A DNA stretch of 48,785 bases from Pleionea sp041591085 (GCA_041591085.1 JBFHSP010000006.1:1-48785), one strand, 5' to 3'; counted from the stretch's first letter, positions 24,595-33,081 are shown. Notes: generated from the letters alone by a model not told the origin. Translations and numbers: made by a program.

Positions 24595-26226
24595 ATGACT
24601 GATTACTTAAAGAAAACAGCATTAATCATAGAGGATTTTGCTGAATTCGCTCGCTCACTTAAAGCGATGCTCAACGAAATAGGTATTGTTCAAGTTGATT
24701 TGGTCAATAGTGGCGAATCGGCAATAAGAGCCTGCGATGAAAAGCTCTATGACATTATTTTATCCGATTATAATTTAGGGCATGGTAAAAATGGCATGCA
24801 AGTGCTTGAAGAACTCCACTTTAACAAACGCGTTCGCTCTGATGCAGTGTTCATTATGACCACCGCTGAAAATACCACAGCTATGGTAATGGGTGCCTTA
24901 GAAAATCAGCCCGACTCCTATTTAACCAAGCCATTTAACAGTGCATCGCTTCGTTCAAGACTCAGCAAGTTGATTCAAAAAAAAGAAGCGCTATCAAAAC
25001 TCTATCAACTTATTGATAAGGGGCAACTCAATAAAGCTCTTGAACTGACCGAACAGCTGAAAGAATCGTATCCTAAGTATAAAATGACCATTTTAAAACT
25101 TGAGTCAGACTGCCTTGTTAGAAAAAATAAATTTTCTGAGGCGGCTAATCTTTTTCAAAGCGTTATTGATGATCGCCCTATTCCTTGGGCTATGATAGGG
25201 CTTGCAAAATGCTGCTTAGCCAAAAGAGAATATGATCAAGCAGAAACCGTACTAAAAGACACGATTCAAAACTTTCCAATGATTCTTGAAGCTTACGATT
25301 TATTAGCACAATGCCAGCTCAAACTTGGTCAAAAACAAGAAGCGCAGGATACTTTAGAAAGTGCTGTCGCAAAGTCCCCCAATGTAATAAAACGTCAAAC
25401 TCAGCTTGGTGAAATCGCTTCAGAAAATGAACAGTTCGATCGTGCCTTAAAAGCTTTTAAACAAACCATTCGCTTAGGCAATAATTCTGTTTTTAAATCA
25501 CCTGACTCCTACCTAAACTACAGCAACACAGTCAGTAAAAAAGTGACTCAAAGTGATGAATCGACTAATAAAACTGTGATATTTGAAGCAGAAGAGTTTC
25601 TAAAAGATTTTTATAAAGAATATAAAGATGATCGTGTATGTAAGTTACGAGGAACTGTTGCAGAAGGCAATCTTCTTAGAGTACAAGGTCGACAGGAAGA
25701 AGCCCAGCTGTGTATGAAGTCTGCGCAAAAACAATATCAAAACATAGATACTATGCTCTCTTCTAAATCTGGATTCGAATTAGCCATTGGCATGAAAAAT
25801 TTAGGCGATGAAGAAACCGCTGAAGCCATTTTAAAAGACACCGTTGAGCACAATTTTGAAGACTCTGAGTTTTTGGAAAAGGCGTTGCCATTTTTAAAAG
25901 ACCACTCAGTGCTAGAGCAAGGTAAAAAGGCACATAAATTAAACTCACAAGGAATTCGATTTTTTGAACAAAAAGAGTTTTCTAAAGCAATAGAATGTTT
26001 TTATGCGGCCATAGATACAGCACCCAAAAATGTCTCAATCATATTGAATACGGTGCAAGTGTTATTGAAAATGCATCAATCAGGCCAAGCCGACGACTCA
26101 ATCGTTGATAAGTGTTTAAGTTTTCTAACACGCATTAATAACATGAGCCACGAAGACCATCGTTACCATCGTTTTCAAGAGTTATTTCGTTTAGCTCGTT
26201 CATTACAACTGCCGGACACTTTTTAG
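24595..26226 (+). CDS. Response regulator receiver with TPR repeats
   Basis: Residues 1-125 form a CheY-like receiver: acidic pocket E13-D14, phospho-acceptor D58 in LSDYNLG, T89/T90 and K112 in LTKPFN. The remaining 400 residues are helical repeats of TPR type (clear at about 150-300 and again at 450-520), with no DNA-binding or enzymatic output domain. Such receiver-TPR proteins probably signal through protein contacts. The next gene, one base away, is a soluble histidine kinase, so the two are likely a cognate pair. Targets are not evident from the neighbourhood. Confidence 0.85.
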   Translation: MTDYLKKTALIIEDFAEFARSLKAMLNEIGIVQVDLVNSGESAIRACDEKLYDIILSDYNLGHGKNGMQVLEELHFNKRVRSDAVFIMTTAENTTAMVMGALENQPDSYLTKPFNSASLRSRLSKLIQKKEALSKLYQLIDKGQLNKALELTEQLKESYPKYKMTILKLESDCLVRKNKFSEAANLFQSVIDDRPIPWAMIGLAKCCLAKREYDQAETVLKDTIQNFPMILEAYDLLAQCQLKLGQKQEAQDTLESAVAKSPNVIKRQTQLGEIASENEQFDRALKAFKQTIRLGNNSVFKSPDSYLNYSNTVSKKVTQSDESTNKTVIFEAEEFLKDFYKEYKDDRVCKLRGTVAEGNLLRVQGRQEEAQLCMKSAQKQYQNIDTMLSSKSGFELAIGMKNLGDEETAEAILKDTVEHNFEDSEFLEKALPFLKDHSVLEQGKKAHKLNSQGIRFFEQKEFSKAIECFYAAIDTAPKNVSIILNTVQVLLKMHQSGQADDSIVDKCLSFLTRINNMSHEDHRYHRFQELFRLARSLQLPDTF

Positions 26227-26227
26227 T

Positions 26228-26917
26228 ATGCCAAATGAATCCGAACATTTAGACTTTTCTCTGATCTTAGCTTCAGCGGTTCATGATATGAAAAACTCTT
26301 TGAGCCTGTTAGTTAATGCCGTAAACGAGCTAAATCAGAGATATCCTTGCGAAGAGCAAGAAGACCGACGAAAACATGCTATTTTACAATATGAATCCAA
26401 TCGTTTGAACGCGGCACTGGTGCAACTGCTTGGAATTTATAAGCTTGACAACCAGCAATTACCGATCAATTTAAATTATTTTGACGTTGATGACTTTTTA
26501 TCCGATCAAGTTGCCGCGTTCCAACCGTTACTCGAAGCAAAAAGCATTGGAATTGATACAGATATTGAAGAAGATTTGGATGGATGCTTCGATACAGATC
26601 TAATTGCAACGGTTATTAATAATGTCATTGGCAATGCAATAAGATATACAAAAAATAAAATTTTAATCTCCGCCTACTTTGACTCAGGATTAGTTATTGA
26701 AATCAACGATGATGGATTAGGTTATCCAAAAGCCATGCTCGATAATCAACAAAACTTTATAAAGTCTATTGATTATTCCACCGGTAGCACTGGCTTAGGA
26801 TTGTATTTTGCAGGTAAAATCGCGGAATATCATAAAAAAGGCAATACTTCAGGTTCTATTGAACTTGCTAACGGTGGCAGGCTTGGCGGTGGAGTTTTTA
26901 GAATTCGACTGCCTTAA
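26228..26917 (+). CDS. Soluble histidine kinase without sensor domain
   Basis: A 229-residue kinase consisting only of dimerisation/phospho-acceptor helices and an ATPase domain. The H-box is SAVHDMKNSLSLL with H19. The N-box is VINNVIGNAIRYTKN (about 132-146), G1 is INDDGLGYP and G2 is STGLGLYFAGKI. No membrane segment or PAS/GAF domain precedes the H-box, so an input must come from a partner, perhaps the TPR part of the preceding response regulator. One base separates the genes. All ATP-binding motifs look intact. Confidence 0.87.
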   Translation: MPNESEHLDFSLILASAVHDMKNSLSLLVNAVNELNQRYPCEEQEDRRKHAILQYESNRLNAALVQLLGIYKLDNQQLPINLNYFDVDDFLSDQVAAFQPLLEAKSIGIDTDIEEDLDGCFDTDLIATVINNVIGNAIRYTKNKILISAYFDSGLVIEINDDGLGYPKAMLDNQQNFIKSIDYSTGSTGLGLYFAGKIAEYHKKGNTSGSIELANGGRLGGGVFRIRLP

Positions 26918-26941
26918 CACAAAATAGATTGGGTTTTCTCA

Positions 26942-27712
26942 ATGGATACAACTTTTATCATAATTTCCGTAGTTATACTGCTTATCGGTGGTGTCGCTTT
27001 TAGTGGTTACTTTCAGTTTAGAGAACAACAAAAAGCCGAGAAGCGTCAAAAAGTAGCAAAGCTTCGGTTTCGAGCTCGTGAAGGTCAAGAATTACATGAT
27101 GCTTTTTTTGAAGAACCCATTGGACCCAACGCCAGAAAAGTCATATTACAATATGTAGAAAGAAATATAAGAGCCGCGCTGCAAGTAGACCCGAATCAAC
27201 AAGATCTTCGCCAATCGCTAGAAATGCTAGCTCAAAAAATTAATTCACCTGAAGTCCCTGCTGACTCTCAGAAAATGAATTACTCAGGTGAACCGCAAGA
27301 GTTAATGAATCGATTAAACCGAATAAGAAAATTAATGAAGTTTATTCATAGAATTGGCAAAGTCCCAGGCATAGATATGTCGACGGCAAGCCAAGCTTTA
27401 GCCTATCTTAAGCAACTATATTTAAATATGCAGATAAGAACATTCATGATTGCAGGTCAGCAGAAACAGGCTGAAAAGAATGCTTTACATGCGATGCAAT
27501 ATTATGACAACGCAAAGAAATTATTATTACGGCAAAATATTGCTAAACCAGAAACACAAGAGCTATTAAAAGAACTCGAACGCTTGGAGTCTGAAATAAA
27601 GAATGAAGTTAAGGCCCCGTCATTTGATGATTTGGAGCAACTCGATGAAGAAGATAGCTCGATTGATTTAGGTGATAGCAACGATCTATTTCAACCTAAA
27701 AAGAAATGGTAG
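26942..27712 (+). CDS. Membrane-anchored helical protein of unknown function
   Basis: A 256-residue protein with one N-terminal transmembrane helix (residues 4-24), then a long basic and helical cytoplasmic part. A conserved-looking core covers about 100-215 (MNRLNRIRKLMKFIHRIG, then a TPR-like AEKNALHAMQYYDNAKKLL), and the C-terminus is acidic (DDLEQLDEEDSSIDLGD). No enzymatic motif was seen. It follows the kinase by 24 bases on the same strand, so it may be the third gene of that signalling operon. Function is unknown. Confidence 0.7.
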   Translation: MDTTFIIISVVILLIGGVAFSGYFQFREQQKAEKRQKVAKLRFRAREGQELHDAFFEEPIGPNARKVILQYVERNIRAALQVDPNQQDLRQSLEMLAQKINSPEVPADSQKMNYSGEPQELMNRLNRIRKLMKFIHRIGKVPGIDMSTASQALAYLKQLYLNMQIRTFMIAGQQKQAEKNALHAMQYYDNAKKLLLRQNIAKPETQELLKELERLESEIKNEVKAPSFDDLEQLDEEDSSIDLGDSNDLFQPKKKW

Positions 27713-27754
27713 CGCAGTTTTATAACAACAAAAAAACACTACAGAAAAGAACCG

Positions 27755-28237
27755 TTACTTAGCGAGCATTTGGTTTACCGAGTGAAATAGAAACGCGTTT
27801 TTTTCGTCAATTTCCGAAAGCCAAATATGGGCCGATCGAATAGTTTCTTTTAATTCTTCAAGATCTCTTGCTTTATCATCATTTAGGTTCACCCATTCTT
27901 TGTTGGAGTATTCTATTAATGATTCAGAGAAATCAAAAATCAAATCAAAACAAACGCCTAAAAGAGCCTCTTTAACAGTATTGTCAGTTAAATGAATGAT
28001 AGGTTTCTTACTAGTCACAGAGCGCTGTTGCTTTGCCATTAATGCTAAAACACCAATTGCAGTACTATCTAAATGCACCGCATTGTACAAATCTAGTACA
28101 TAGACTTGTTTAGTGTCCTTAAGTGCCTCTACAAACTGATGGAGCTTTGCAACTTCGCTATAACGAATATCGCCAGCAAATCTAAAAAGATGGACATGCT
28201 CAAGTTGCGCATATTCAATTAAATGCTTATTCGTCAT
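27755..28237 (-). CDS. rssC: STAS-domain anti-sigma factor antagonist (RssC-like)
   Basis: A 160-residue protein with an N-terminal STAS domain (about 1-105). The predicted phosphorylated serine is in LDSTAIGVLAL near residue 58, the usual site switched by a partner kinase and PP2C phosphatase. The C-terminal 55 residues are helical. Its start overlaps the end of the upstream RssB-type phosphatase by 11 bases. The same pair, with the same lengths, is found in Pseudomonas as rssB-rssC. No kinase of the RsbW/SpoIIAB type is adjacent. Confidence 0.82.
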   Translation of the reverse strand: MTNKHLIEYAQLEHVHLFRFAGDIRYSEVAKLHQFVEALKDTKQVYVLDLYNAVHLDSTAIGVLALMAKQQRSVTSKKPIIHLTDNTVKEALLGVCFDLIFDFSESLIEYSNKEWVNLNDDKARDLEELKETIRSAHIWLSEIDEKNAFLFHSVNQMLAK

Positions 28238-29453
28238 CTAATTTTGATACTCTAAAAAATGTGGCATCGTCACTAAGCGACAATTTTTTATTTATTTTTA
28301 ACTGTTCAATCATATCCTGAACACTCAAAAAGTTTTCAAATGGAAGCTTAAGTAACGACTCTTCTTTTACAGCGCCAGGCTCTTCACTTAAGCATTCAAG
28401 TACTCCATCTGAAAACATATAAATACAATAAGGCGTGGTCAGCGCAATCTGATGAGTTTCCCAAGTAGCCCAATCAAACATCCCGATTGGAAACCCGCGA
28501 TCTTTGAGTAAAATAATTTCGTTACTTAATTGAATAATCGGTCTAGGAAAATGTCCTGCAATAGCATAATCGAGCAAGTGGGTACTTGTATCAATCACTC
28601 CATAAACCAATGTAATATGCTTTTCTACATTAGCTTCGATCAGCTCTTTGTTTAAGTATTCTATTACACGACTTGGCTCTAAAGCTAACTGACTCTTTCC
28701 ACTGCGATAATCGCGCAAAGGCTGATTGATAAACGACTTTAACATCATAGTGACAAAAGCCGCGGCAGAACCATGCCCACTAACATCAGCAATATAAAAG
28801 CCTACATGCTGTTGATCAATTTCAAAATAATCTAAAAAGTCCCCTGATACATTGAGCGAAGGAATTACTGCATGATTAAAATTGACACCTTGAATATATT
28901 GATTCGGTTCAGGTAAAAGCTGAATTTGCGCCCTCCTACCTGCCTCTTGATCTTCTTGTAACAGAGCCAAATGATTTTGTAGTTCTCGGTTGGCGTTTTC
29001 TAGCTCAGCTTTAATTTGTTGATTCTGTTTTTCTAACTCTCTTTTACTTAAAGATTGCCTAACAGCATGACCAAGCACCTCAAGGTCAGTAATAGGTTTG
29101 ATCAAATAGTCAACCGCACCTAATCGCAAAGCTTCGACAACATCGGAAATCATTCCAGCTCCAGAAATCATAATAACAGGAGTATCTGGACAGCGTTCTG
29201 AAATTGAACTCAATACGTCCATTCCACTGATTTCTGGCATACGCAGGTCGCACAATACAATGTCGGGAAACGAGTCAAAGAAAATCTCTAATCCTTTAAT
29301 ACCAGTTTCCGATTCTAGAACATCGTAACCACAATCTTCTAAATACATCACAATACTCTGACGAACCAAAGGGTCGTCGTCAATCACGAGTACAGAATGA
29401 ACTTTATCTGAACCGTTGCGATGCAATGAAGTGTTAGAAAGTTGCGGATCCAA
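28227..29453 (-). CDS. rssB: Response regulator with PP2C (SpoIIE) phosphatase domain, RssB-like
   Basis: The receiver domain (about 19-135) has phospho-acceptor D69 in LCDLRMP and K118 in LIKPI. A coiled-coil linker (about 140-175) leads to a PPM/SpoIIE serine phosphatase (about 190-400) with metal-binding GDFLDYF and ADVSGHGSAAA. This is the Pseudomonas form of RssB, unlike E. coli RssB whose C-terminal domain is inactive. A role in sigma-S turnover or in dephosphorylating the STAS partner is inferred. The start is TTG at 29453 with AAAAGG seven bases upstream. The gap of 285 bases beyond it holds the promoters for this gene and the divergent pilZ gene. Confidence 0.85.
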   Translation of the reverse strand: MDPQLSNTSLHRNGSDKVHSVLVIDDDPLVRQSIVMYLEDCGYDVLESETGIKGLEIFFDSFPDIVLCDLRMPEISGMDVLSSISERCPDTPVIMISGAGMISDVVEALRLGAVDYLIKPITDLEVLGHAVRQSLSKRELEKQNQQIKAELENANRELQNHLALLQEDQEAGRRAQIQLLPEPNQYIQGVNFNHAVIPSLNVSGDFLDYFEIDQQHVGFYIADVSGHGSAAAFVTMMLKSFINQPLRDYRSGKSQLALEPSRVIEYLNKELIEANVEKHITLVYGVIDTSTHLLDYAIAGHFPRPIIQLSNEIILLKDRGFPIGMFDWATWETHQIALTTPYCIYMFSDGVLECLSEEPGAVKEESLLKLPFENFLSVQDMIEQLKINKKLSLSDDATFFRVSKLDDE

Positions 29454-29667
29454 ATGACGGCCTTTTAAGGGATATTTTTACTATATTCATAAGTCTTACG
29501 CAGATAATAGAACAAAATACGCAATTTTAAAGTGTACAACTGGTACATTTTACAATAAAAATCAGTTTAAAATAATCTATTGGAATACCTTGACCATTCA
29601 CTTGTACGCTTTCGTAAAAAACCCAAGATATAGTTTATTTTTAAACCAAATACGCAAAATTTAGTGG

Positions 29668-29696
29668 TTGACCGCATCCTTATCTTTACTTATAGT
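29668..29696 (+). promoter_or_regulatory. Sigma-70 promoter of the PilZ gene
   Basis: TTGACC (29668-29673) and TATAGT (29691-29696) are separated by exactly 17 bases. They point to a start near 29703 and a leader of about 36 bases that contains the AAAAAAGGGG ribosome site. Confidence 0.7.
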
Positions 29697-29738
29697 CGCT
29701 AAAGTAAAGACGCTTACAACTTAAAAAAGGGGTGTGAT

Positions 29739-30044
29739 ATGTCTTCCTTAGAAAGAGAATATGAAGAAAAACGCGATTTCATTCGCATGTTCGTTGATGC
29801 CAAGGTTGAAATCACCGATCCGGCATCTGGAAATGAATGTGAGGGCGAAAGCATTAATTTAAGTGCTGGAGGCGTTGCTTTTACAAGCCCTACCCCCTTT
29901 GAGATCAACACTACATTACAAGTTAAAGTCAGCTCTTTGCAATCAAAGCTTCCACCATTAACCGCTGATTTAAATGTAATTCGCTGCGAAAAAACAGCTA
30001 ATAATCTGTATGAGATAGCAGGCTCTATCGCAAATGTCAGATAA
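29739..30044 (+). CDS. Single-domain PilZ protein (c-di-GMP receptor)
   Basis: A 101-residue protein made of one PilZ domain. Both ligand motifs are intact: RxxxR as R12-D-F-I-R16 and N-x-S-x-x-G as N40-L-S-A-G-G45. Cyclic di-GMP binding is therefore likely. A strong ribosome site (AAAAAAGGGG) lies 6 bases before the ATG and a good promoter lies upstream. There is no linked effector. The following 30-codon gene may share its transcript. The C-terminus ends after the beta-barrel. Confidence 0.85.
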   Translation: MSSLEREYEEKRDFIRMFVDAKVEITDPASGNECEGESINLSAGGVAFTSPTPFEINTTLQVKVSSLQSKLPPLTADLNVIRCEKTANNLYEIAGSIANVR

Positions 30045-30074
30045 TTTAAAATAGCTTTATTTTAAATTAATGAA

Positions 30075-30097
30075 TTTAGTCGCAGTTTTCGACTAAA
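30075..30097. other. Hairpin after the PilZ gene
   Basis: TTTAGTCG (30075-30082) pairs with CGACTAAA (30090-30097) around a seven-base loop, 30 bases past the PilZ stop. No T-run follows on the plus strand, so termination is doubtful. It may protect the mRNA end or be a weak attenuator before the micropeptide gene. Confidence 0.4.
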
Positions 30098-30105
30098 AAA
30101 ACCAA

Positions 30106-30142
30106 TAAACTCACCTACAACCTCAATTAAAAGGTGAGTTTA
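30106..30142 (+). promoter_or_regulatory. Hairpin that buries a Shine-Dalgarno
   Basis: TAAACTCACCT (30106-30116) is perfectly complementary to AGGTGAGTTTA (30132-30142). The 11-bp stem hides the ribosome site AAGGTGAG and reaches the A of the following ATG. The loop is 15 bases. This geometry suggests translational control, for example an RNA thermometer or opening by a trans factor. Confidence 0.55.
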
Positions 30143-30234
30143 TGAGAGCTTCTTCTTCAATCCAATCGGACTTTAAAGATCCTTTACTGTATGTTCCTCT
30201 TATTTTTATTGTTGGTTTGTTCTTATCGTTATAA
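30142..30234 (+). CDS. 30-residue membrane micropeptide
   Basis: An open frame of 30 codons begins at ATG 30142, five bases after a strong AAAAGGTGAG ribosome site, and ends with TAA. Residues 1-13 are polar (MRASSSIQSDFKD). Residues 14-30 (LLYVPLIFIVGLFLSL) are a single hydrophobic helix, so the product should sit in the inner membrane. It resembles no family that I recognise. It lies 97 bases after the PilZ gene and converges on mlaA with 20 bases between stops. Its ribosome site is sequestered in a perfect 11-bp stem. The strong site and membrane-helix composition make chance less likely, but homologues are needed to confirm it. Confidence 0.55.
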   Translation: MRASSSIQSDFKDPLLYVPLIFIVGLFLSL

Positions 30235-30254
30235 ACATTCCTTCGTAATCATTG

Positions 30255-30965
30255 TTAGCATTCTTCGTATTCAGGATCACATTCGAACGCATCATCAAAC
30301 GGCATGTTGCCATCGTTAACTTTAAACTCGCGATTTTGCAAATAGGCGTCTCTTATAAACGAATATTCATCTAATGCATTTTCTAATTGAGACTCTAACT
30401 CAAGTAATGACGCCCTTTTCAACAGTAACCGTGTCACTTTAAAACCGTAACGACTAGATTCATGATTCACATAAGTCAACAAATCTAAACGGTCATCTGG
30501 ATATAAGCCGGCAGTATCTCTAATGGTTGATGGACCTAAAAACGGAAGCATTACGTAAGAGCCAGATCCTACCCCCCAAACAGCTAGCGTTTGTCCAAAA
30601 TCTTCATCATGTTTTTCTAATCCCATTGCCGTTGCTGGATCAAAAAATCCCGCAAGACCTAAGGTTGAGTTGATAATAAATCGACCTAAATCTGAAGTCG
30701 CATCTAAAAATTTTGCTTGTAGTAAGTTATTAACCGCATTCGATACATCACCAATATTGGCGAAAAAGTTATCAAGTCCTGTTTCTAAGGGATCAGGTGT
30801 AACGGCCTGATACCCTTTAGCAACTGGTTGTAATACCGCTTTATCGAGCGCACGATTAAAGCTATATACTTTGCGATTAGCACTTTCATATGGGTCATCT
30901 GGATTTGGCCCAATCGCACAGGCACTGATTAATAATAAAGCAACTAATAGAGATGAAAGACGCAT
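30255..30965 (-). CDS. mlaA: Outer-membrane lipid asymmetry lipoprotein MlaA
   Basis: Outer-membrane lipoprotein (VacJ) that removes misplaced phospholipids from the outer leaflet and passes them to the Mla transporter. A 15-residue signal peptide ends in the lipobox LISAC with lipidated C16. Mature-protein motifs are DPYESANRKVYSFNRALDKAVLQPVAKGY, the FFANIGDVSNAVNNLLQ helix and the GxGSYVMLPFLGPSTIRD segment. I start at the ATG at 30965 (AAGGG seven bases upstream). The reading frame to 30995 adds ten residues ahead of the signal peptide. The other mla genes are not in the window. Confidence 0.93.
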   Translation of the reverse strand: MRLSSLLVALLLISACAIGPNPDDPYESANRKVYSFNRALDKAVLQPVAKGYQAVTPDPLETGLDNFFANIGDVSNAVNNLLQAKFLDATSDLGRFIINSTLGLAGFFDPATAMGLEKHDEDFGQTLAVWGVGSGSYVMLPFLGPSTIRDTAGLYPDDRLDLLTYVNHESSRYGFKVTRLLLKRASLLELESQLENALDEYSFIRDAYLQNREFKVNDGNMPFDDAFECDPEYEEC

Positions 30966-31060
30966 TGTGTATCCCTTAATAAAATCAGCTCGCATTATAA
31001 GAGGATAAGCAAAATTGTTCTACGCAATGCACTCATATTTACGCTGATAGAATATTTAAT

Positions 31061-31414
31061 TTAACTGCGAATAATGGTTGAGAAACCACCATAAATTAAT
31101 CGTTTCCCATCAAACGGCATTGGATTCTCAGAAGGGTTCATACGCGGATCTTCCATCAATTGCTTCCACCCCTCATCACGAACTTGTTTTGATGGCCAAA
31201 CCACCCATGAGAAGACGACTGCTTCATTGTCTTTAATCTTTACCGCTTTTGGAAACGAAGTCAGCTCTCCCTCTGGAACATCATCTGCCCAGCTCTCAAC
31301 AACCTCTATTGCGCCATATTCCTTAAAAACTTCAGCCATTTTTTCAGCTTGAGCAATATATTTTTGTTTATTTTCGACAGGAACTGGAACGATATAACCA
31401 TCAACGTATGACAT
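31061..31414 (-). CDS. DUF1428 family protein (YbaA-like)
   Basis: A 117-residue protein of the DUF1428 family (E. coli YbaA), a dimeric ferredoxin-like alpha/beta fold of unknown function. The whole family pattern is present: MSYVDGYIVPVP start, the GAIEVVESWADDVPEG region, VVFSWVVWPSKQVRD, and DPRMNPSENPMPFDGKRLIYGGF near the end. An AGGAG ribosome site lies seven bases before the ATG. It lies 59 bases past the DUF2063 gene on the same strand with no strong terminator between, so it might be a passenger of the RiPP operon, though it is common alone. Confidence 0.85.
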   Translation of the reverse strand: MSYVDGYIVPVPVENKQKYIAQAEKMAEVFKEYGAIEVVESWADDVPEGELTSFPKAVKIKDNEAVVFSWVVWPSKQVRDEGWKQLMEDPRMNPSENPMPFDGKRLIYGGFSTIIRS

Positions 31415-31473
31415 AAACTGCTCCTATTTAATTAAAATGATTGTTCAAGGTAGACCTTAACTATATTACTTTT

Positions 31474-32229
31474 TTATCCTATACAAATGATATTGCGCTT
31501 TATAAGATCATTTAGAATTGTTCTACCATTTGAAATAATTGACTGTTCAGAAACTTGCGGCAAACTTTTAGCCAATTTTTTTAACAAGGTTTTTCCTTTA
31601 ATCCCGTCATTATCTGATAATAAATTTAGCAATTTATAAGTTACTGCATTAATCAGTGTAAAGTCGACATCATCGTTACTTTTACGGTAAACCACAATAA
31701 AAGTAGCCGACGAATTAGGTTCAGTAGGAATATAGTCTTTCGAAATTAAATGTACTTCAAATTGATAAACTAAAGGCCAAGCTAGCGGTGAGAGATTCAG
31801 TGATAACTCGGTAATTTCATCGGGATTAATTAAGTCGATAGTGCTGATTTGCTCTGTAGAAATCATGAGCGCCAGTTCAACCCACTCATAGTGTGCTAGC
31901 TCTAAAACAAAAGGATACTTTTTACTTAATTCAGAGGTATGGGAAGATAAAAACTCAATAAATTCTTCCGCAATTTTAGAAAAATACGGCGTTTCGGCTC
32001 GGTGATGAATTAAAAACTCCCGAATTAACGCTTTCCACTCAAAATCCTCATATAACGAGCATAAAATTGGAAATGTATTGCTAATAAACCCCTCAACATT
32101 ACCAAAAATCAATTCTTGATAGACTGCTAAGCGGCGTTGTTCAATTCCAACATTGTTTTCGAGAGTGGGGTTACGGATGAGCGAGCAAAAGTGCTTTTGT
32201 TTTTGAATCAAATCCATTTCATTAACCAT
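31474..32229 (-). CDS. hvfC: DUF2063 partner protein of the MNIO oxidase (HvfC-like)
   Basis: RiPP-recognition partner that binds the precursor and delivers it to the DUF692 oxidase (established for MbnC, BufC and HvfC types). An N-terminal DUF2063 putative DNA-binding-like helical domain (about 1-95: LIQKQKHFCSLIRNP, RRLAVYQELIFGNVEGFISNTFPIL, HHRAETPYFSKIAEEFIEFL) is followed by a less conserved C-terminal domain. I start at the ATG at 32229, giving an eight-base overlap with the oxidase gene. The longer frame to 32259 overlaps by 38 bases without a ribosome site. It is the last gene of the A-B-C set. Confidence 0.85.
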   Translation of the reverse strand: MVNEMDLIQKQKHFCSLIRNPTLENNVGIEQRRLAVYQELIFGNVEGFISNTFPILCSLYEDFEWKALIREFLIHHRAETPYFSKIAEEFIEFLSSHTSELSKKYPFVLELAHYEWVELALMISTEQISTIDLINPDEITELSLNLSPLAWPLVYQFEVHLISKDYIPTEPNSSATFIVVYRKSNDDVDFTLINAVTYKLLNLLSDNDGIKGKTLLKKLAKSLPQVSEQSIISNGRTILNDLIKRNIICIG

Positions 32230-33070
32230 TTGCTTGTCTGTCCAAAGCGCTGATTTCATTTTGAATAGCTTGAATTCGATTAACCTCTAAAATCATATCA
32301 TCAAGTGAAGGGATATTAAAATCTCGCTCCAACAAGGTTGGGAAAACACCATGAGTATGATAAGTAAACTTAAGTAACTCCCAGACATCTTCTTTTACAT
32401 TTGCGCCATGAGTATCAATTTTAAGATCATCCGCTTCATCAAAGTGCCCCGCTATGTGACCATAAACAACTCTATCAGAGGGCAAGCCCTCAATAAATTT
32501 TTTTGCATCGTAACAATGATTAATGGAATTAACGTACACATTATTAATGTCTAACAATAACTCACAATCAGATTGAGCTAACACCGCGTTTATGAAATCA
32601 AGCTCTGACATTTCTTTAAACGGTGCTGCGTAATATGAAGCATTTTCTAGCACTAATTTATGACCTAAAATATCTTGAGCTTGCATGATCCTTTTACTTA
32701 CATGATCAACAGCTTCTTCTGTAAAAGGAATAGGTAACAAATCATACAAGTGGCCATCATCTGCGCAATAGGTTAGATGTTCTGAATAAATGGAAACATT
32801 ATGCTCTTGCATAAGGCCTTTAACTGCCAATAACAGATCTTTATCGAGTGGAGTAAAACCGCCAATGGATAAGGAAAGTCCGTGAAAAACAATAGGATAT
32901 TGTTCTGACAAAACCTTAAACTTCTTACCTAGCCGGCCTCCAATATTGATCCAGTTTTCAGGAGCTACTTCTAAGAAGTTAATCTCGGAACGATGGCGCA
33001 AAGCCAACTCCGACATAAAATCACGTCGAAGTCCAAGCCCTGCACCATGTAGATTATGAGTAGACAGCAT
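32222..33070 (-). CDS. hvfB: DUF692 multinuclear non-heme iron oxidase (MNIO, HvfB-like)
   Basis: TIM-barrel enzyme of the MNIO (MbnB/BufB/HvfB) family that oxidises cysteine residues of ribosomal peptides using two or three irons. The 282-residue protein begins with the family's GAGLGLRRDFM. Candidate iron ligands are all present: H63 (FHGLSLS), E97/H98 (YSEHL), E142-N143 (LENAS), D174/N176 (LDINNVYVN), H205 and H209 (HIAGH), D219/H221 (DTHG) and E248 (LLERD). It begins 11 bases after the precursor stop, with no strong ribosome site, so translation is probably coupled. Adjacent to its likely substrate. Confidence 0.93.
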   Translation of the reverse strand: MLSTHNLHGAGLGLRRDFMSELALRHRSEINFLEVAPENWINIGGRLGKKFKVLSEQYPIVFHGLSLSIGGFTPLDKDLLLAVKGLMQEHNVSIYSEHLTYCADDGHLYDLLPIPFTEEAVDHVSKRIMQAQDILGHKLVLENASYYAAPFKEMSELDFINAVLAQSDCELLLDINNVYVNSINHCYDAKKFIEGLPSDRVVYGHIAGHFDEADDLKIDTHGANVKEDVWELLKFTYHTHGVFPTLLERDFNIPSLDDMILEVNRIQAIQNEISALDRQANG

Positions 33071-33081
33071 CAGGTACTAGC

